The translations under genes and the position numbers were made by a program. From the NCBI RefSeq assembly GCF_000471905.2, contig NW_006494931.1, positions 3,121,060 through 3,185,059 of the forward strand: a DNA stretch of 64,000 bases. The letters are read 5' to 3'. Source of the stretch: Amborella trichopoda. Its lineage: Eukaryota; Streptophyta; Magnoliopsida; Amborellales; Amborellaceae. Below the pieces are notes generated by a model. The model saw only the letters and a list, made by a program, of their open reading frames with translations, had not been told where the DNA came from and did no database searches. Positions 24,290 to 35,297 of this stretch are shown here, in pieces (position 1 is the stretch's first letter; each line of letters begins with the position of its first letter).

Positions 24290-24490
24290 AAAAGTATTTC
24301 ATGCTGTAATAAGTTATATGGACCGTCTATTTTCAATATTTTCAAGTATTTATAGATGTGCTCGATCAGTAAAGTTTTTTAGATTTTAAATTTCATGATT
24401 AGGGTTGAATGTAGATTTTAAAGGCATCATAAGACTTCCAACACTGGAATTTAAAGGTGCACCTTGTATAATATAAATTGGGCACTCTAG
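24290..24490 (+). mobile_element. MITE family 1, truncated copy E
   Basis: Only the 3' half is present: GACCGTCTATTTTCAATATT, the ATAGATGTGCTCGATC box, an ATTTCATGATTAGG tract, and TTTAAAGGTGCACCTTG near the end. The left terminus is missing. Confidence 0.6.
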
Positions 24491-26497
24491 ACAAACCTCT
24501 CTCATTTTTATTTCTAATAAATAGAATGCGCCCTAGTTGAAAGCCACACTATTGGAGTCTTGGGGATGAATCTAGTCCATAGAATCCGTCTTACCAGGAT
24601 ATCTCACTTTGGGATTCCATCATGTGTACTACTCATGATTTACCTCCTATCCCAAACAAGGTTATATTACGGTTATTTCCTTGGGTAAGGACCTTGAGGA
24701 TTAGCAACCTTCCTGAATTGGAGGCTATTTACTCACCAAGGATTTTGAGGAATTTTTTTTTTTGTCTTTTTTTTTTTTGATTGTTCAGCTTTAGGAATCG
24801 AGCTTTTTATGTCAACTCTAACCGTTCAAGCGAGTTTCTTGAATGGATTATTTCTCGACTGGAAAAAACAAAGTAGCTGCCTAGCTTCTCAAACCCCATT
24901 CGTGAGGGAGCTCTATCTGTTCGGTTGAAAAATAACTATTTGTTTTCTCTACAAAAATTGAACTGTATTTATTAACACATAAACCACTGATGGTCATCAA
25001 GTTAGGCCCCACCGAATTTCCTTTTTTTTGAAATATGGCCTGTGTTTTCCTCCGCTCACTTTTTCTTTTTTTTTTGGTAATTCAGTGGGAAGATAGACCC
25101 CTGCTTTCCCCTCTTTCTTTTTTTCTTTTTTTTTTTTATATATAAAGTAGATTAGGAGTTAAATTTTTAAAAGTGTTAGTGGGATGGACCCTAGCCCCTT
25201 TGGTCACTTAATAGTGAAATATGGCCATCTTTAGTCCAAGTCGTAACATATCTATTGCTCTTCATGCCATAAAATCCTTGACTTGAAAAAGAAAAAAAAA
25301 AAAAGGAATTAAAAACATTTTCACCATTAATAAACAATTCCTCTCTTTGTAAGAATTGTTCGGCCACCCAAATGGGGCCGGGATCTTTCGGTGATAACCA
25401 TCTCCTTAGTTAATGTTGGAATAATTGGTCTAACGGCTGAAGTAGAAGCAAAATAAACAATCGGAAACCAAGTATCATACCTAAATGCTAGCAAACAAAT
25501 GTTAGTGAACGAATTTCGAGATGGATGATCGACTCTCGTAAGCAAGTTTGACAACTACTAGAGCTACCAAAATCAATTCCACACCACAAATCCCAAACAA
25601 GGTAGGAAGCTCACAAATACTCCAAAAAATGTAATGTGAGGAGTAGTCCGAGCTTCACTCTCATGCACAACTCTATTGCTTAAGGCCAATTCTCTATTTA
25701 GAACTCAAATGGGAGAGCGATTGTACTCTCTCTCAAATAGAGCTCTCACATCCTTTTTTGTGTGTGCGTTGTTTTATGTAGAGACCACCACGCCTCCCTT
25801 GTTTATAGTAAAAAAAAAGCCCCATCATTCATATAGGAGTAATCTCCTCATGAATGGGTATTATTAGAATGCATGGTGCATGCCAGTCACAAGAGAGTAA
25901 CCTCCTTATTTAGAGGTTCAACCTCTCCCACCTCTCTTTCATGAAGTAACATAAGTCAAATCACAAATGGAGTGTACTCCACTTGGGTGTGCCCTCACAC
26001 TAGGGACACACTGTCATGTCTACAGCTATCATACTCATGAATTAGTGAGAGCAAAATTTCTTATGCCCTCAACATATAGAACTCTGGAAAGTTAATGCAA
26101 TTGTAAGCAATACCGATCACACCAGGACAATAAGTGACTTTGTTAGGCCCACTGATGAAAAGCTTGAGTCTCGCCAGGTACTCACCCATGCCAGGTACTC
26201 GACCCAGGTTCGAGCCAAGTACTCGGCTTGAGTGGGGCAGAGTTTTGGCCAAGTCAAGAAGTATAAAATATAAAAATAAAAATTAAGAAAAATATGTTGA
26301 AAGTAAAATTAAACAAAAACACTTCTACATGAGGTTTAAAAGTAGTAGAAAATGGATTTTGAAAAAAAAATAAAAAAGTGTGATGAGGGTATTTTAGAAA
26401 TAATTCAAAAATAAGGGAAAATGTACAACTAAGTAATTATGGCCAAAACACTTCCCAATCTTTCTCAAATTGATAGAAAACAATATATATATATTAC
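24491..26497. other. intergenic, no gene seen
   Basis: Several poly-T runs (about 24750-24780, 25020-25140). The minus-strand frame 25327-25554 and plus-strand frame 25676-25867 have no family I recognise. An ACTCG-rich stretch at 26170-26235 (GGTACTCACCC, GGTACTCGACCC, AGTACTCGGC) could be a decayed transposon end. Confidence 0.45.
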
Positions 26498-26930
26498 TGT
26501 TAGCCCAAGGGCTAATAGAAAGATATAAGTCCAACGGCTCAAATTGAATCCGGCTGATCTAAAGGTAACGAGCTCATTTTGTATTTTAATTGTAATGTTT
26601 TTTTTACAATTCCAAATCACTTGAAATTGTAGGAATGTGTTTTTCTTATCAATTCGCACTTACTTAAAAAAAAAAAAATCCGTAAAAAAACATATTGATA
26701 AAAATACCCTTGAAGCTTTATAGGGGTATTTTTGTCATTTTATTTTACAGAAAATATTTTTTTGATATTTTTCGAAGATTTGCCTATTTTTTATGAACAC
26801 ACATCTAAAATTTTAAATAATTTAGATTTGTAAAAAAAAAAAATCAAAATTCAAACACTATTGGGCATCCGTGATCATCAGATCGGCCCAAATTCAATCT
26901 GGGCCATTGGGCTCATTTCAAGGGCTAACA
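26498..26930. mobile_element. MITE with about 60-bp inverted termini
   Basis: The left end is TGTTAGCCCAAGGGCTAA and the right end in reverse complement is TGTTAGCCCTTGAAATGAGC. Both continue imperfectly through ...AACGGCTCAAATTGAATCCGG or ...AATGGCCCAGATTGAATTTGG and a GATCT box. It is flanked on both sides by (AT)n, so a TA or TATA target duplication cannot be told from the simple repeat; superfamily is open. The interior is AT-rich and noncoding. Confidence 0.65.
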
Positions 26931-26935
26931 CGAAG

Positions 26936-26973
<38 letters not shown>

Positions 26974-27173
26974 TAAAGTTAATATAAATAGAGGCTACTA
27001 ACAATACTAATAGTACGACCTAACCTTAAACCTTACTACTAGAAGTATGTTGTTTGTATCGACCANNNNNNNNNNNNNNNNNNNNAGTTAAGTACGTACG
27101 TCGTGTACTATACTAGGTCGACGTAGTCGTCGTATTATTTCTTGTTGTGGAGTCTACGCGTCACANAACTACT

Positions 27174-27213
<40 letters not shown>
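26936..27213. repeat. (AT)n tracts around a gap
   Basis: (AT)n runs at about 26936-26971 and 27175-27213 enclose odd, ACG/TCG-rich sequence, 20 N and a single N at 27166. The assembly is unreliable here, immediately upstream of the viral locus. Confidence 0.85.
27066..27085. other. Assembly gap (20 N)
   Basis: A fixed 20-N run between AT microsatellites. The real distance to the viral insertion is not known. Confidence 0.99.
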
Positions 27214-27216
<3 letters not shown>

Positions 27217-27491
27217 AAGACTAGTTCTAAACTTATCTTGGCTTTGATACCAATTCTTCCAAGATCTAATTTTCTAATTATATTTTGTTAAACTAAACTA
27301 ATCTTACATAACTAAGATAGATAAACATAAATACTAACATTACTAATGATACAGGAGAAACATCAATTAATAATCATGTAGAATATGTAACCTGATACAC
27401 TTTTGTACTTAACACAATACGAATTTGCATTTCATAAAGCAAAACCACATATATTTCAAACCAAATACATAAGGCCAAGAGATACTTACAG
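27214..27491 (-). repeat. Inverted leader segment at the 5' edge of copy 1
   Basis: This is the reverse complement of about 34816-35095, highly similar by eye. It includes the primer site (27240-27252, read backwards TGGTATCAAAGCC, one substitution from the other copy) and the GTAAGTAT motif at the junction. The plus-strand body begins immediately after, at GGTCCACAAGACG. The shared CAG at the junction suggests microhomology joining. Together with 34816-35095 it forms an inverted repeat of about 280 bp, 7.3 kb apart. Confidence 0.9.
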
Positions 27492-27542
27492 GTCCACAAG
27501 ACGTAAGAGGTTGACCTAAAAGCATTCATCTGCAACCGAATA

Positions 27543-28190
27543 ATGGAAAATTTAGTTAGGAATTTTTCTAATAAAACATTAGCTTCATCAAGTAAGAGCA
27601 TTCTAAGGATTAAAAATAAAAAAGAAATAGTAATAGATGATATTGAGAAACAAATACAAAACTGGAACATACCTAAAGTTCCAATTACAGATGTCTATAA
27701 AAACGGAACTTTTAATTTAAAAATAGGATATGCAATAAAAGCTGTCGAAGAAAGCTTATCAATAACAAATAATCAAGAAGATTTCCAATTATTCTCTAAT
27801 AAAACTATTCAAAATCATAAAACGAAATGATATAAATATCTGCATATCGAATTAATCCAGATAGGCATTAAACCTTTAACAAGGCTTGGATTAAATAATT
27901 CACTCATGGTATGTCTCAGAGATGCTAGACATAACAGATTTAATGATTCACTATTATTATAGAATCTAGTTTATGCAATGGACCTATCTATTTCAATTGT
28001 TTTCCAAATTATTCGATATCTCTAACAAACCCCCATATATGTAAAGTGTTAACTTTAAATCTAAAAACAGAAGGATTCAACATGGATTTAGGTTCACAAA
28101 ATATAGCAATAGTATATAGGCTATATTATAAAGTTATGACCACACTATGTCCAAACAAAAGCGGAAAAAACAAATATTATAATACCTAGG
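27543..28190 (+). pseudogene. EPRV copy 1: movement-protein region (30K superfamily), broken
   Basis: This is the N-terminal domain of the viral polyprotein, whose family role is cell-to-cell movement through plasmodesmata. The frame opens at ATG 27543 and carries IGIKPLTRLGLN, followed by MVCLRDARHNRFNDS, typical of caulimovirid 30K movement proteins. It is interrupted by TGA at 27828-27830, a one-base loss at about 27955 relative to copy 2, and a deletion of about 45 bases near 28155. The TGA lies at the same codon as in copy 2. No functional product is expected. Confidence 0.85.
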
Positions 28191-30475
28191 ATGATACAAT
28201 GGACCCATATCAAATTACCTACAACATGGACTATACAAAATACTGAAAATAGTGATAAAACCCCAGTTACTAATCAAACTCCAACTCATATTACTGAATA
28301 TATAGATGGAGAAGTCCAAATAAAATTTAAAACGGCAATAATAGATGATACATGTATAAAACATTTAAAAAAATATTCCAGAGAACCTTTTAGGAAATCA
28401 GGATCTGAAGTAAGTGGAGTAACAGGAACTGGAGATAATATCCAAATACCTCAATATAAACCAGCATCTAGTAACCAAGAATTTTCAGACAGTGAAATTG
28501 AATTCCAGGTACTAACCATAAGTGACCATCCAAAAATAGATATTAATGCAATACTATTTAGCTAAAGAAAACGAACAGTTAAAAAATTGGTATTTACAAA
28601 GATTTAGCAAAAGATTAATATAATTAATTCATATAAAATATATTAGGTTTATCAAACAAGAAAAACAAAATATCAGTTTCTTTCTTTGGTTAAAAGAATT
28701 GTTAAATCATAAAAAAAATGACAATACCACACCTAGAAATCAACATGGTTAAAAATGATTTATATCAAAAATATGATTTATCTTATGGTAATCATATTAC
28801 TAGTATTCATCCTCCCGAACAAAGTATAATTATTAAAAGACAAGGACAAGGGAACGATAAAGAAGAATCATTAAAACAGAAACTCTAGCTACACCCTATA
28901 AGATGTCTAACAAAGAACTAACCAATAGGTTAGATTTGTTATCACATATAATCGAACAGAATAACTATACTAATATGTATATCAAATCAATAGGTAGACA
29001 AACCATTAGAATCGAAAATTATCTTAAGCCCACTACTGAGAAAATAATAGAAAAAAAATCTATATTATTTAAACCACCTCCTGAAATGAATAAAGACAAA
29101 TTTCATATAAGGAAAGATAATAAAAGTCTAATGGACCAATTGATCTCTAAATTAGCTGCTTTAGATATCAAATCTCAAGGGGTTCAAACAGGATCATCAG
29201 ACAAAGGTAAAAAGAAGGTAGCTGAACTCCAAACATCTGAAATTCCAAAAGTATCCTCTCCTAACATTCCAGGGAAGATTGTAATACAGGAAGCAAACAT
29301 CCAAACCCTCCAAGAATTACTAGAAATAATAGATAATTTAGAAAATAGGGAATTAGCTTTCTCAGAAGCCTTACTTATAAATCATAAAGATAAGATAAAT
29401 AAAATATCGTATGGATCAAAATGGAGACCAGTTGCCCAATCAAGGATGTACCACTTTAGGCCAACTCCTGTAGATATACAATTTGAAGAGGATCTTATAT
29501 CACCTACTACTTCCTATTCAGGACGGACAATTGTAAATTGGAATATTTACGGATTGTCAGAATACCAAGTAATAGATACTATGAGACATATGACTATGTA
29601 TGCCTCAACATGCAAAATCGCTGGAAGCCCTGACCAGGAAATAGCAAAAGCCATTATCAGTGGATTCTCTGGATGGTTAAAAGGATGGTGGGATTTCCAC
29701 CTAAATGATGTAACAAAAAACCAAATCTTGAGTACAACAAAACAATGGGTAGTAAAAAATGAACAAAATCAAGATATGTTATATACTGAAAGTGATACTG
29801 GCAATGCTTTAATTTATACCATTACCCTACATTTGTGGGTAGTACAGCTGTCTTAGAAGCAAGGACAGAAGATCTATTATCTAATCTTACATGTCTGACC
29901 CTATCACATTATAAATGGTATAAAGACGTATTCTTTTCAAGATTATTAACCAGAGAAGATAGTGCATCAGACTTTTGGAAAGAAAAATTTATAGCAGGAT
30001 TACTACATTTATTTGCTGAGAAAATAAAAACTAGATTAAAAAATAAACATGGAGGAACTACTCCATACTCTGCATATACCTTAGGAGAATTATCTACTGA
30101 ATTATGTGCAGAAGGCCTAGCCCTGTGTATGAAATTAAAGAAACAAGTAGACAAACAAAATATGACAGGTAAAAGAGAATTAGGTGATTTTTGCGAACAA
30201 TTTGGTTATCATGTTAATCTAACTGAAAAGTCACATAACAAGAAGAAATATCGGCAACATAAAAAACCAAAGTCCTTTAGGGAAAGGAAGTCTAAAAAGA
30301 AAGATAAATTTATCAAAAAAAATTTACCAAAAAATAAATCTAAAGGTAAATCAGGCAAAAGAAAATTACCCATCTACTATAAATGTGGAAAACTAGGACA
30401 TTATAAAAGTAATTGTAAAGTAAAACAAAAATTGAATAACATAATCTTAGATGAAAAAATGAGAAACCAAATATA
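28191..30475 (+). pseudogene. EPRV copy 1: coat-protein region with zinc knuckle, broken
   Basis: Frames 28191-28565, 28903-29856 and 29835-30911 cover the capsid part of the polyprotein. Visible landmarks are RPTPVDIQFEEDL, GRTIVNWNIYGLSEYQV, ISGFSGWLKGWWDFHL, a Lys-rich basic stretch at about 30225-30370, and a zinc knuckle at 30376-30417. In the knuckle the first Cys of the C-x2-C-x4-H-x4-C pattern is Tyr (YYKCGKLGHYKSNC). An 8-base deletion near 28553, further indels near 28620-28890 and a one-base deletion at about 29833 break the frame. The last of these is shared with copy 2. Confidence 0.85.
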
Positions 30476-31613
30476 TGAAATAATTTCATTAGACATTTCT
30501 GATACTAGTAGTAGTAATTCTGATAGTGATACATCTAATTCAAGTTCTGATTTCATAGGGTATATAAGTGATGATCACATAATCATAACAACAAGTTCAG
30601 AAGAAGATAATAGTTGCTCTTGTAATGTTTTAACCAATGAAGATAATCTAATATTAGACTTAATAGAGAAAATTAGAAACCCAGACGAAAAAAGGGAAAT
30701 TATTACTCACTTCATTAATATAACTAAATCAAAGAATAAGCCCACTAGTCTTCTTAGAAGCCCTAATGAATATAATTTCTCTGACATAGTAAAAAGATTA
30801 AGTACAAGAGATATGAATAATAGAGAACCTACTATTTCGGAATTAAAGAAAGAACTAAATGATGTAAAACCCGAAATAAGAGATTTAACTAATAGAATTC
30901 AAATACTATAATTACATCAAGAAATATACAAAGTAGAAAAGAATTTTGAAGAATTAGAATTTGACCAATTAATGACTGAAGAAATTCCTGAATCATCAGG
31001 AACTCAACCTGAATATGTAAATTTAATTAATAAAATCATTACACAAAAATGGTTTACTCTAGTAACCATTATAGTTAATAAGGAATATCATTTTCAAAGT
31101 ATGGCCCTTATAGACTCAAGGGCGGATCTTAATTGTATAAATGAAGGATTGGTACCAATCAAATATTTTGATAAAACCAAACAAATACTTAATACTGCTG
31201 ATGGAAGTAGACTAATAATAAAGTATAAATTATCTAAAGCAGAAGTATGTAATAATGGAAAATGTTTTAATACACCATTCATAATGGTAAAAAATTTAAA
31301 TCATGCGGTAATTTTGGGAGTACCATTTCTCACTATGTTATATCCTTTAAGCATAGATACTAATGGTCTTTCAACTACAATTAATAATCACAAAATTACT
31401 TTTGAATTTATGGATACACCTAAAACTAAAGAAATAAATAATGTTAAAACCTCTTTAGCAAATAAAGAGAAATTTCTTTGCTCCTTAAAAACAAAAATTA
31501 AATATAAACAAATAGAAGAAAAGTTAAATTCCACAACTATGACTGCTAGAATTTTAGAAATAAAAAAACATATAGAAACAGAAATCTGCAATGATTTACC
31601 AAATGATTTTTGA
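30476..31613 (+). pseudogene. EPRV copy 1: acidic linker and aspartic protease, broken
   Basis: After a Ser/Asp-rich linker (about 30490-30620), the frame stops at TAA 30909-30911 and resumes in the same frame. The retropepsin-like protease signature at 31113-31127 reads DSRAD where the active site should be DSGAD (copy 3 has the Gly), so the catalytic loop is altered. Downstream VILGVPFLTMLYPL matches the second conserved block of viral proteases. The frame ends at TGA 31611-31613, where copy 3 has TGG. Confidence 0.85.
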
Positions 31614-31628
31614 GAAAGAAAAAAACAT

Positions 31629-32540
31629 ATGGTGAGCTTACCATATGATCCAGACTTTAGTGAAGATAAGATTTCAACTAAAGCTCGGCCCATACAAATG
31701 AATGCTCACCTATTAGCAACATGTGAAGGAGAAATACAAGACTTATTAAATAAAAAATTAATTAGATCAAGCTCCTCCCCATGGAGTTGTGCAGCATTTT
31801 ATGTCAACAAAAATGCTGAAAAAGAAAGAGGTGTACCAAGATTGGTAATTAATTATAAACTTTTAAATAAAGCATTAAAATGGATTAGATACCCAATACC
31901 TAACAAAAAGGATTTGTTAGATAGATTAGTAAATACTACTTTATTCTCAAAATTTGATTTAAAATCCGGATATAGGCAAATCCAAATAAAAGAAGAAGAA
32001 CGATACAAAATTGCTTTTAATGTACCCTTTGGGCAATACGAATGGAACGTAATGCCTTTTGGTTTAAAAAATACCCCTTCAAAATTTCAAAAAATTATGA
32101 ATGATGTTTTTAATCCCTATTCAAAATTCATGATTGTATATATTGATGATGTCTTAATCTTTTCTACAGATATAGAACAACATTTTAAACATATAAAATT
32201 TTTTATCAAAGCAATAAAAATAGCAGGACTTGTAGTATCTGCAAAGAAAATATGTTTGTTTAAAACAAACATAAGATTTTTAGGTCATAATATTTACCAA
32301 TGAACAATTCATCCAATAGAACGATCTATTCAATTTGCTGACAAATTCCCTGATATAATTCTTGATAAAACAGAATTACAACGATTTCTAGGATGCTTAA
32401 ACTATGTTGTAAATTTTTATGAAAATTTAGCCATAATTGCTAAACCCCTTTATGCTAGATTAAAGAAAAATCCTCCTAAAAGGACAGACATGCATACTAA
32501 TGCTATCAAACAAATAAAAAATCATGTTAAATAATTACCA
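31629..32540 (+). pseudogene. EPRV copy 1: reverse transcriptase
   Basis: Caulimovirid RT with its blocks in order: SSSSPWSCAAFYVNK, RLVINYKLLNKAL, YPIPNKKDLLDRL, FSKFDLKSGYRQI, YEWNVMPFGLKNTPSKFQ, and the catalytic YIDD at 32139-32150 (VYIDDVLIFS). The catalytic residues are intact over 31629-32303, after which TGA at about 32301-32303 cuts the frame. The thumb/connection part continues to a TAA near 32531. It is the best-preserved stretch of copy 1, useful for phylogenetic placement. Confidence 0.93.
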
Positions 32541-32559
32541 TATTTAAACCTATCAAATC

Positions 32560-32979
32560 CAAGTCTGTTTAAAATAATAGAATGTGATGCCTCCGAATTC
32601 AGACTTGGAGGAATCCTTAAACAAAGGGGTGAAGATAATATTTGAACAATTAATCCGGTTTACCTCCAAAGCATGGAACTCTACAGAACAAAACTATTCT
32701 ACTGTTAAAAAAGAAATTCTTGCAATAGTCCATTGTGTTACAAAATTCCAAAGTGATATCTTAAACACTATTTTTCTTATTCGCATGGATTGTAAAGCCG
32801 CTACGGACATATTATTGAAAGATGTACAAAACCTTGTTGCAAAACAAATCTTTGCCCAATGGCAAGCTATTCTCTCCTCTTTTGATTTTACTATTGAACA
32901 TATTAAAGGTTTCTCCAATTCGTTACCTGACTTTTTGACTCGAGAATTTTTGCAGGGAGGGCAGGATCAATCAGTTTGA
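32560..32979 (+). pseudogene. EPRV copy 1: RNase H domain, frameshifted
   Basis: RNase H of the RT polyprotein: IIECDAS at about 32572-32592 in one frame, then in another frame KKEILAIVHCVTKFQ, LIRMDCKAATDIL and FDFTIEHIKGFSNSLPDFL, ending at 32979. The split between frames lies near 32600-32650. It degrades RNA in RNA-DNA hybrids during reverse transcription in related viruses; this copy cannot make a continuous enzyme. Confidence 0.88.
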
Positions 32980-33044
32980 TCCAGCAGAAGAATCATTAGC
33001 AATTTTATTATTTAAAAATACCATGGCAAACAGAGGCAAAAGGT

Positions 33045-34206
33045 TATGGATATAGTTCCAGATGTCCCTATTCCTATTATAAACCTTCCATCATCCCCAG
33101 AACCTCTTCCATATATCGAATATCCAACCCAAACCCCTCCATATAATACTTCTACTTTTAATACTCCTATTTTTATGTCATCACCATCCATACCATGAAA
33201 GCCCTCTACTTCCAAGGCCCAGTATGAGGATACCAATTTTGTTGTGGACCATATAATAGAAAATAAAGAATCAATGGAAGACCCAATCAAAATTGTAAAA
33301 ATATACCTGTACAATAATCTTAATCCATCATGTGGATTAAAAACAAGAGAATGGTGTGAGAGCATCCTGTTGGAAACAAGATCAATATCTTTAATACATT
33401 ATAATATAAAAAATTCAGCTGCAATTGCTTATTCAAAATTACAGATCAGGAAAATCTTGAAATATAGTGATTAGGGATCAGAACCCTTGAGGACTAAGAA
33501 ATTGAAGGCCCCAAGCATCCCAAATAAAAGCTTTACCTATTCTGATTATATTGATGCCTGACATCGTGTCTTATCAGTCCAAAATAAGTATTATTCACTC
33601 ACCTGATTTCTCCAGTTTAAATTACCAATACATGACCCATTCCCCAATTGGTTTATTAATTGGTTTGATACATGGGGATCTATCCCCAAAATCCTTCTTG
33701 AACCATTGAGTAAATCCCAAGAGAAATTTATCATATATAATGAAAATAAGCCAGAAATTGATTATCATCTATACTTTATGGCCTGCTATCAAATTCCTTG
33801 GATAGTCAAATGGAAATTTACAATATTTGAACCAGTGTTTCAAAATTATGAAGATATCCCTGTCATAGGAAAACAGATTGCTGTCAAATGGTGGGATATA
33901 TATGTTTATGAGAATCTGAAACCGGAAAAAATAAAGCTATACAAAATTCCTAAAGAACAGATACCAGCCTCAATGGATGATCCTTCCCAATTAATAGAAT
34001 ACATTAAACAGATGAAAAAGAAAAATTTAACAGCTACCAGAAAGGAATTGGAAAAAGAATTATATAAGTTATTTGAAGAAGAAGCTGTTGAAGCTAATCA
34101 AACTGAAGAAAATGAAGAAATGGCAATGATAAACAGAGAAGAAGAAGAAGAAGAAGACGAAGACTTGTCAGCACATGGGTTTTCTCAGAAACAAAGCCTA
34201 TATTAA
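33045..34206 (+). pseudogene. EPRV copy 1: ORF2, conserved protein of unknown function
   Basis: The region downstream of RNase H encodes a second protein also seen in copy 3. Conserved blocks are a Pro/Ser-rich N-terminal part (33060-33220), CGLKTREWCESILLETRS (about 33340-33390), FPNWFINWFDTWGSIPK (about 33640-33690), YHLYFMACYQIPWIVKW (33763-33813), IGKQIAVKWWDIYVYENLKP (33865-33925), a helical RKELEKELYKLFEEE segment and an acidic tail ending SQKQSLY. Stops at about 33198, 33472 and 33559 break it; the last 166 codons (33706-34206) are open. Florendoviruses carry an ORF2 of unknown role in this place; I assign no function. Confidence 0.75.
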
Positions 34207-35056
34207 AGACTCGAAACTCTGAGAATCTTGGTCGACTCCAGCTGTCAACCTTAAACTTTGGCCGACAAAACCTATCAGACACCTGTCCCACTTTTAATTA
34301 CTTTTATACACCTGTCTTTTACTATAGCAACCACTTATCTTACTTTTCCACTGTAACAGACACCTGTATTTCCTTTATTCCCTAAAGCAGATAACTATCC
34401 TACTTTTCCTGTGCCACCGACAGTACGCTGACACCTCAACCACACAACTGTCCTCCTTTTAGAGAAAAAAGATGTTACTTATCCACCACCACCCGCCTGT
34501 CCCGGAATTCAAATAAAATTATAAACTACTTCAACCTAATTCCTATAAGAAAGGAAGTCCTATGCCTGAAGAAGCAAGCGAAGAACGAGTTGTATCCTTT
34601 GTATCCTCTGCTCTCTCTCTCTCTCTGCTCTCTCTGCTCTCTATCCCCTTGTAAGATAATAGTGAGTGTCTTCATGAGTGATTTGTAAGTAAAGTGTAAA
34701 GGTTTGTGAGTGGTTTGTACTATCAAACAGTTACATGTGTGACTGTAATTGGGGAAGCCTCCCTGATTATTATCCAGCTGAGTGGAAACTCTTTTGTAGT
34801 TATTGCCAGTGACGCCTGTAAGTATCTCTTGGCTTTTATGTATTTGGTTTGAAATATATGTGGTTTTGCTTTATGAAATGCAAATTCAGATTGTGTTAAG
34901 TACAAAAGTGTATCAGGCTACATATTCTACATGGCTATTAATTGATGTTTCTCCTGTATCATTAGTACTGTTAGTAATTATGTTTATCTATCTCAGTTAT
35001 GTAAGATTAGTTTAGTTTATGGAAAAATAATTAGAAAAATTAGATCTTGGAAGAAT
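34207..35056 (+). promoter_or_regulatory. EPRV intergenic region and pregenomic promoter
   Basis: Noncoding DNA between ORF2 of copy 1 and the primer site of copy 2. It holds a TATA-like box TATAAGA at 34544-34550 in the context CCTATAAGAAAGGAAG, followed by a pyrimidine-rich CTCTCTG tract (34608-34650) in the presumed untranslated leader. Copy 3 has a TATA-like box (TATAAATA, minus strand 44982-44989) at the matching place, then another pyrimidine tract. A GTAAGTAT motif at 34818-34825 is also conserved. Promoter activity is inferred by position and conservation only. Confidence 0.6.
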
Positions 35057-35069
35057 TGGTATCAGAGCC
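35057..35069 (+). promoter_or_regulatory. tRNA-Met primer-binding site
   Basis: TGGTATCAGAGCC, the complement of the 3' end of initiator tRNA-Met, is the minus-strand primer site of Caulimoviridae. It lies 241 bases before the copy 2 movement-protein ATG. It marks the conventional genome origin of the tandem unit and recurs inverted at 27240-27252 and in copy 3 DNA at 51466-51478. Confidence 0.9.
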
Positions 35070-35297
35070 AAGATAAGTTTAGAACTAGTCTTCTTAATTG
35101 TTTAATCAATAGACCTCTAGCAAGATCAAGATAATCTTTTATTAGTTTAAAACCTATTTAAATTCTCCATTAAAACAAGTTGGTCCGAATGTTGAAGCTC
35201 TTGGTACCCAGTCATAGTGACCATCTAGGCCAAGGGAGCCATCCAGGTCCACAAGACGTAAGAGGTTGACCTAAAAGCATTCATCCGCAACCTAATA
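35070..35297 (+). other. EPRV copy 2 leader
   Basis: Leader between primer site and movement-protein ATG. It contains CTAGGCCAAGGGAGCC and GGTCCACAAGACGTAAG; the same blocks occur before the start codon in the copy 3 leader fragment (51640-51660), so the leader is conserved between two lineages. Confidence 0.7.

Noticed and set aside
25327..25554. 75-codon minus-strand frame, considered as an organellar transfer
   Set aside because: The translation does not match any plastid or mitochondrial protein that I recognise.
29815..29860. Programmed ribosomal frameshift in the coat region of copies 1 and 2
   Set aside because: No slippery heptamer is present, and copy 3 is in frame with one extra T at this site, so a shared one-base deletion is the simpler reading.
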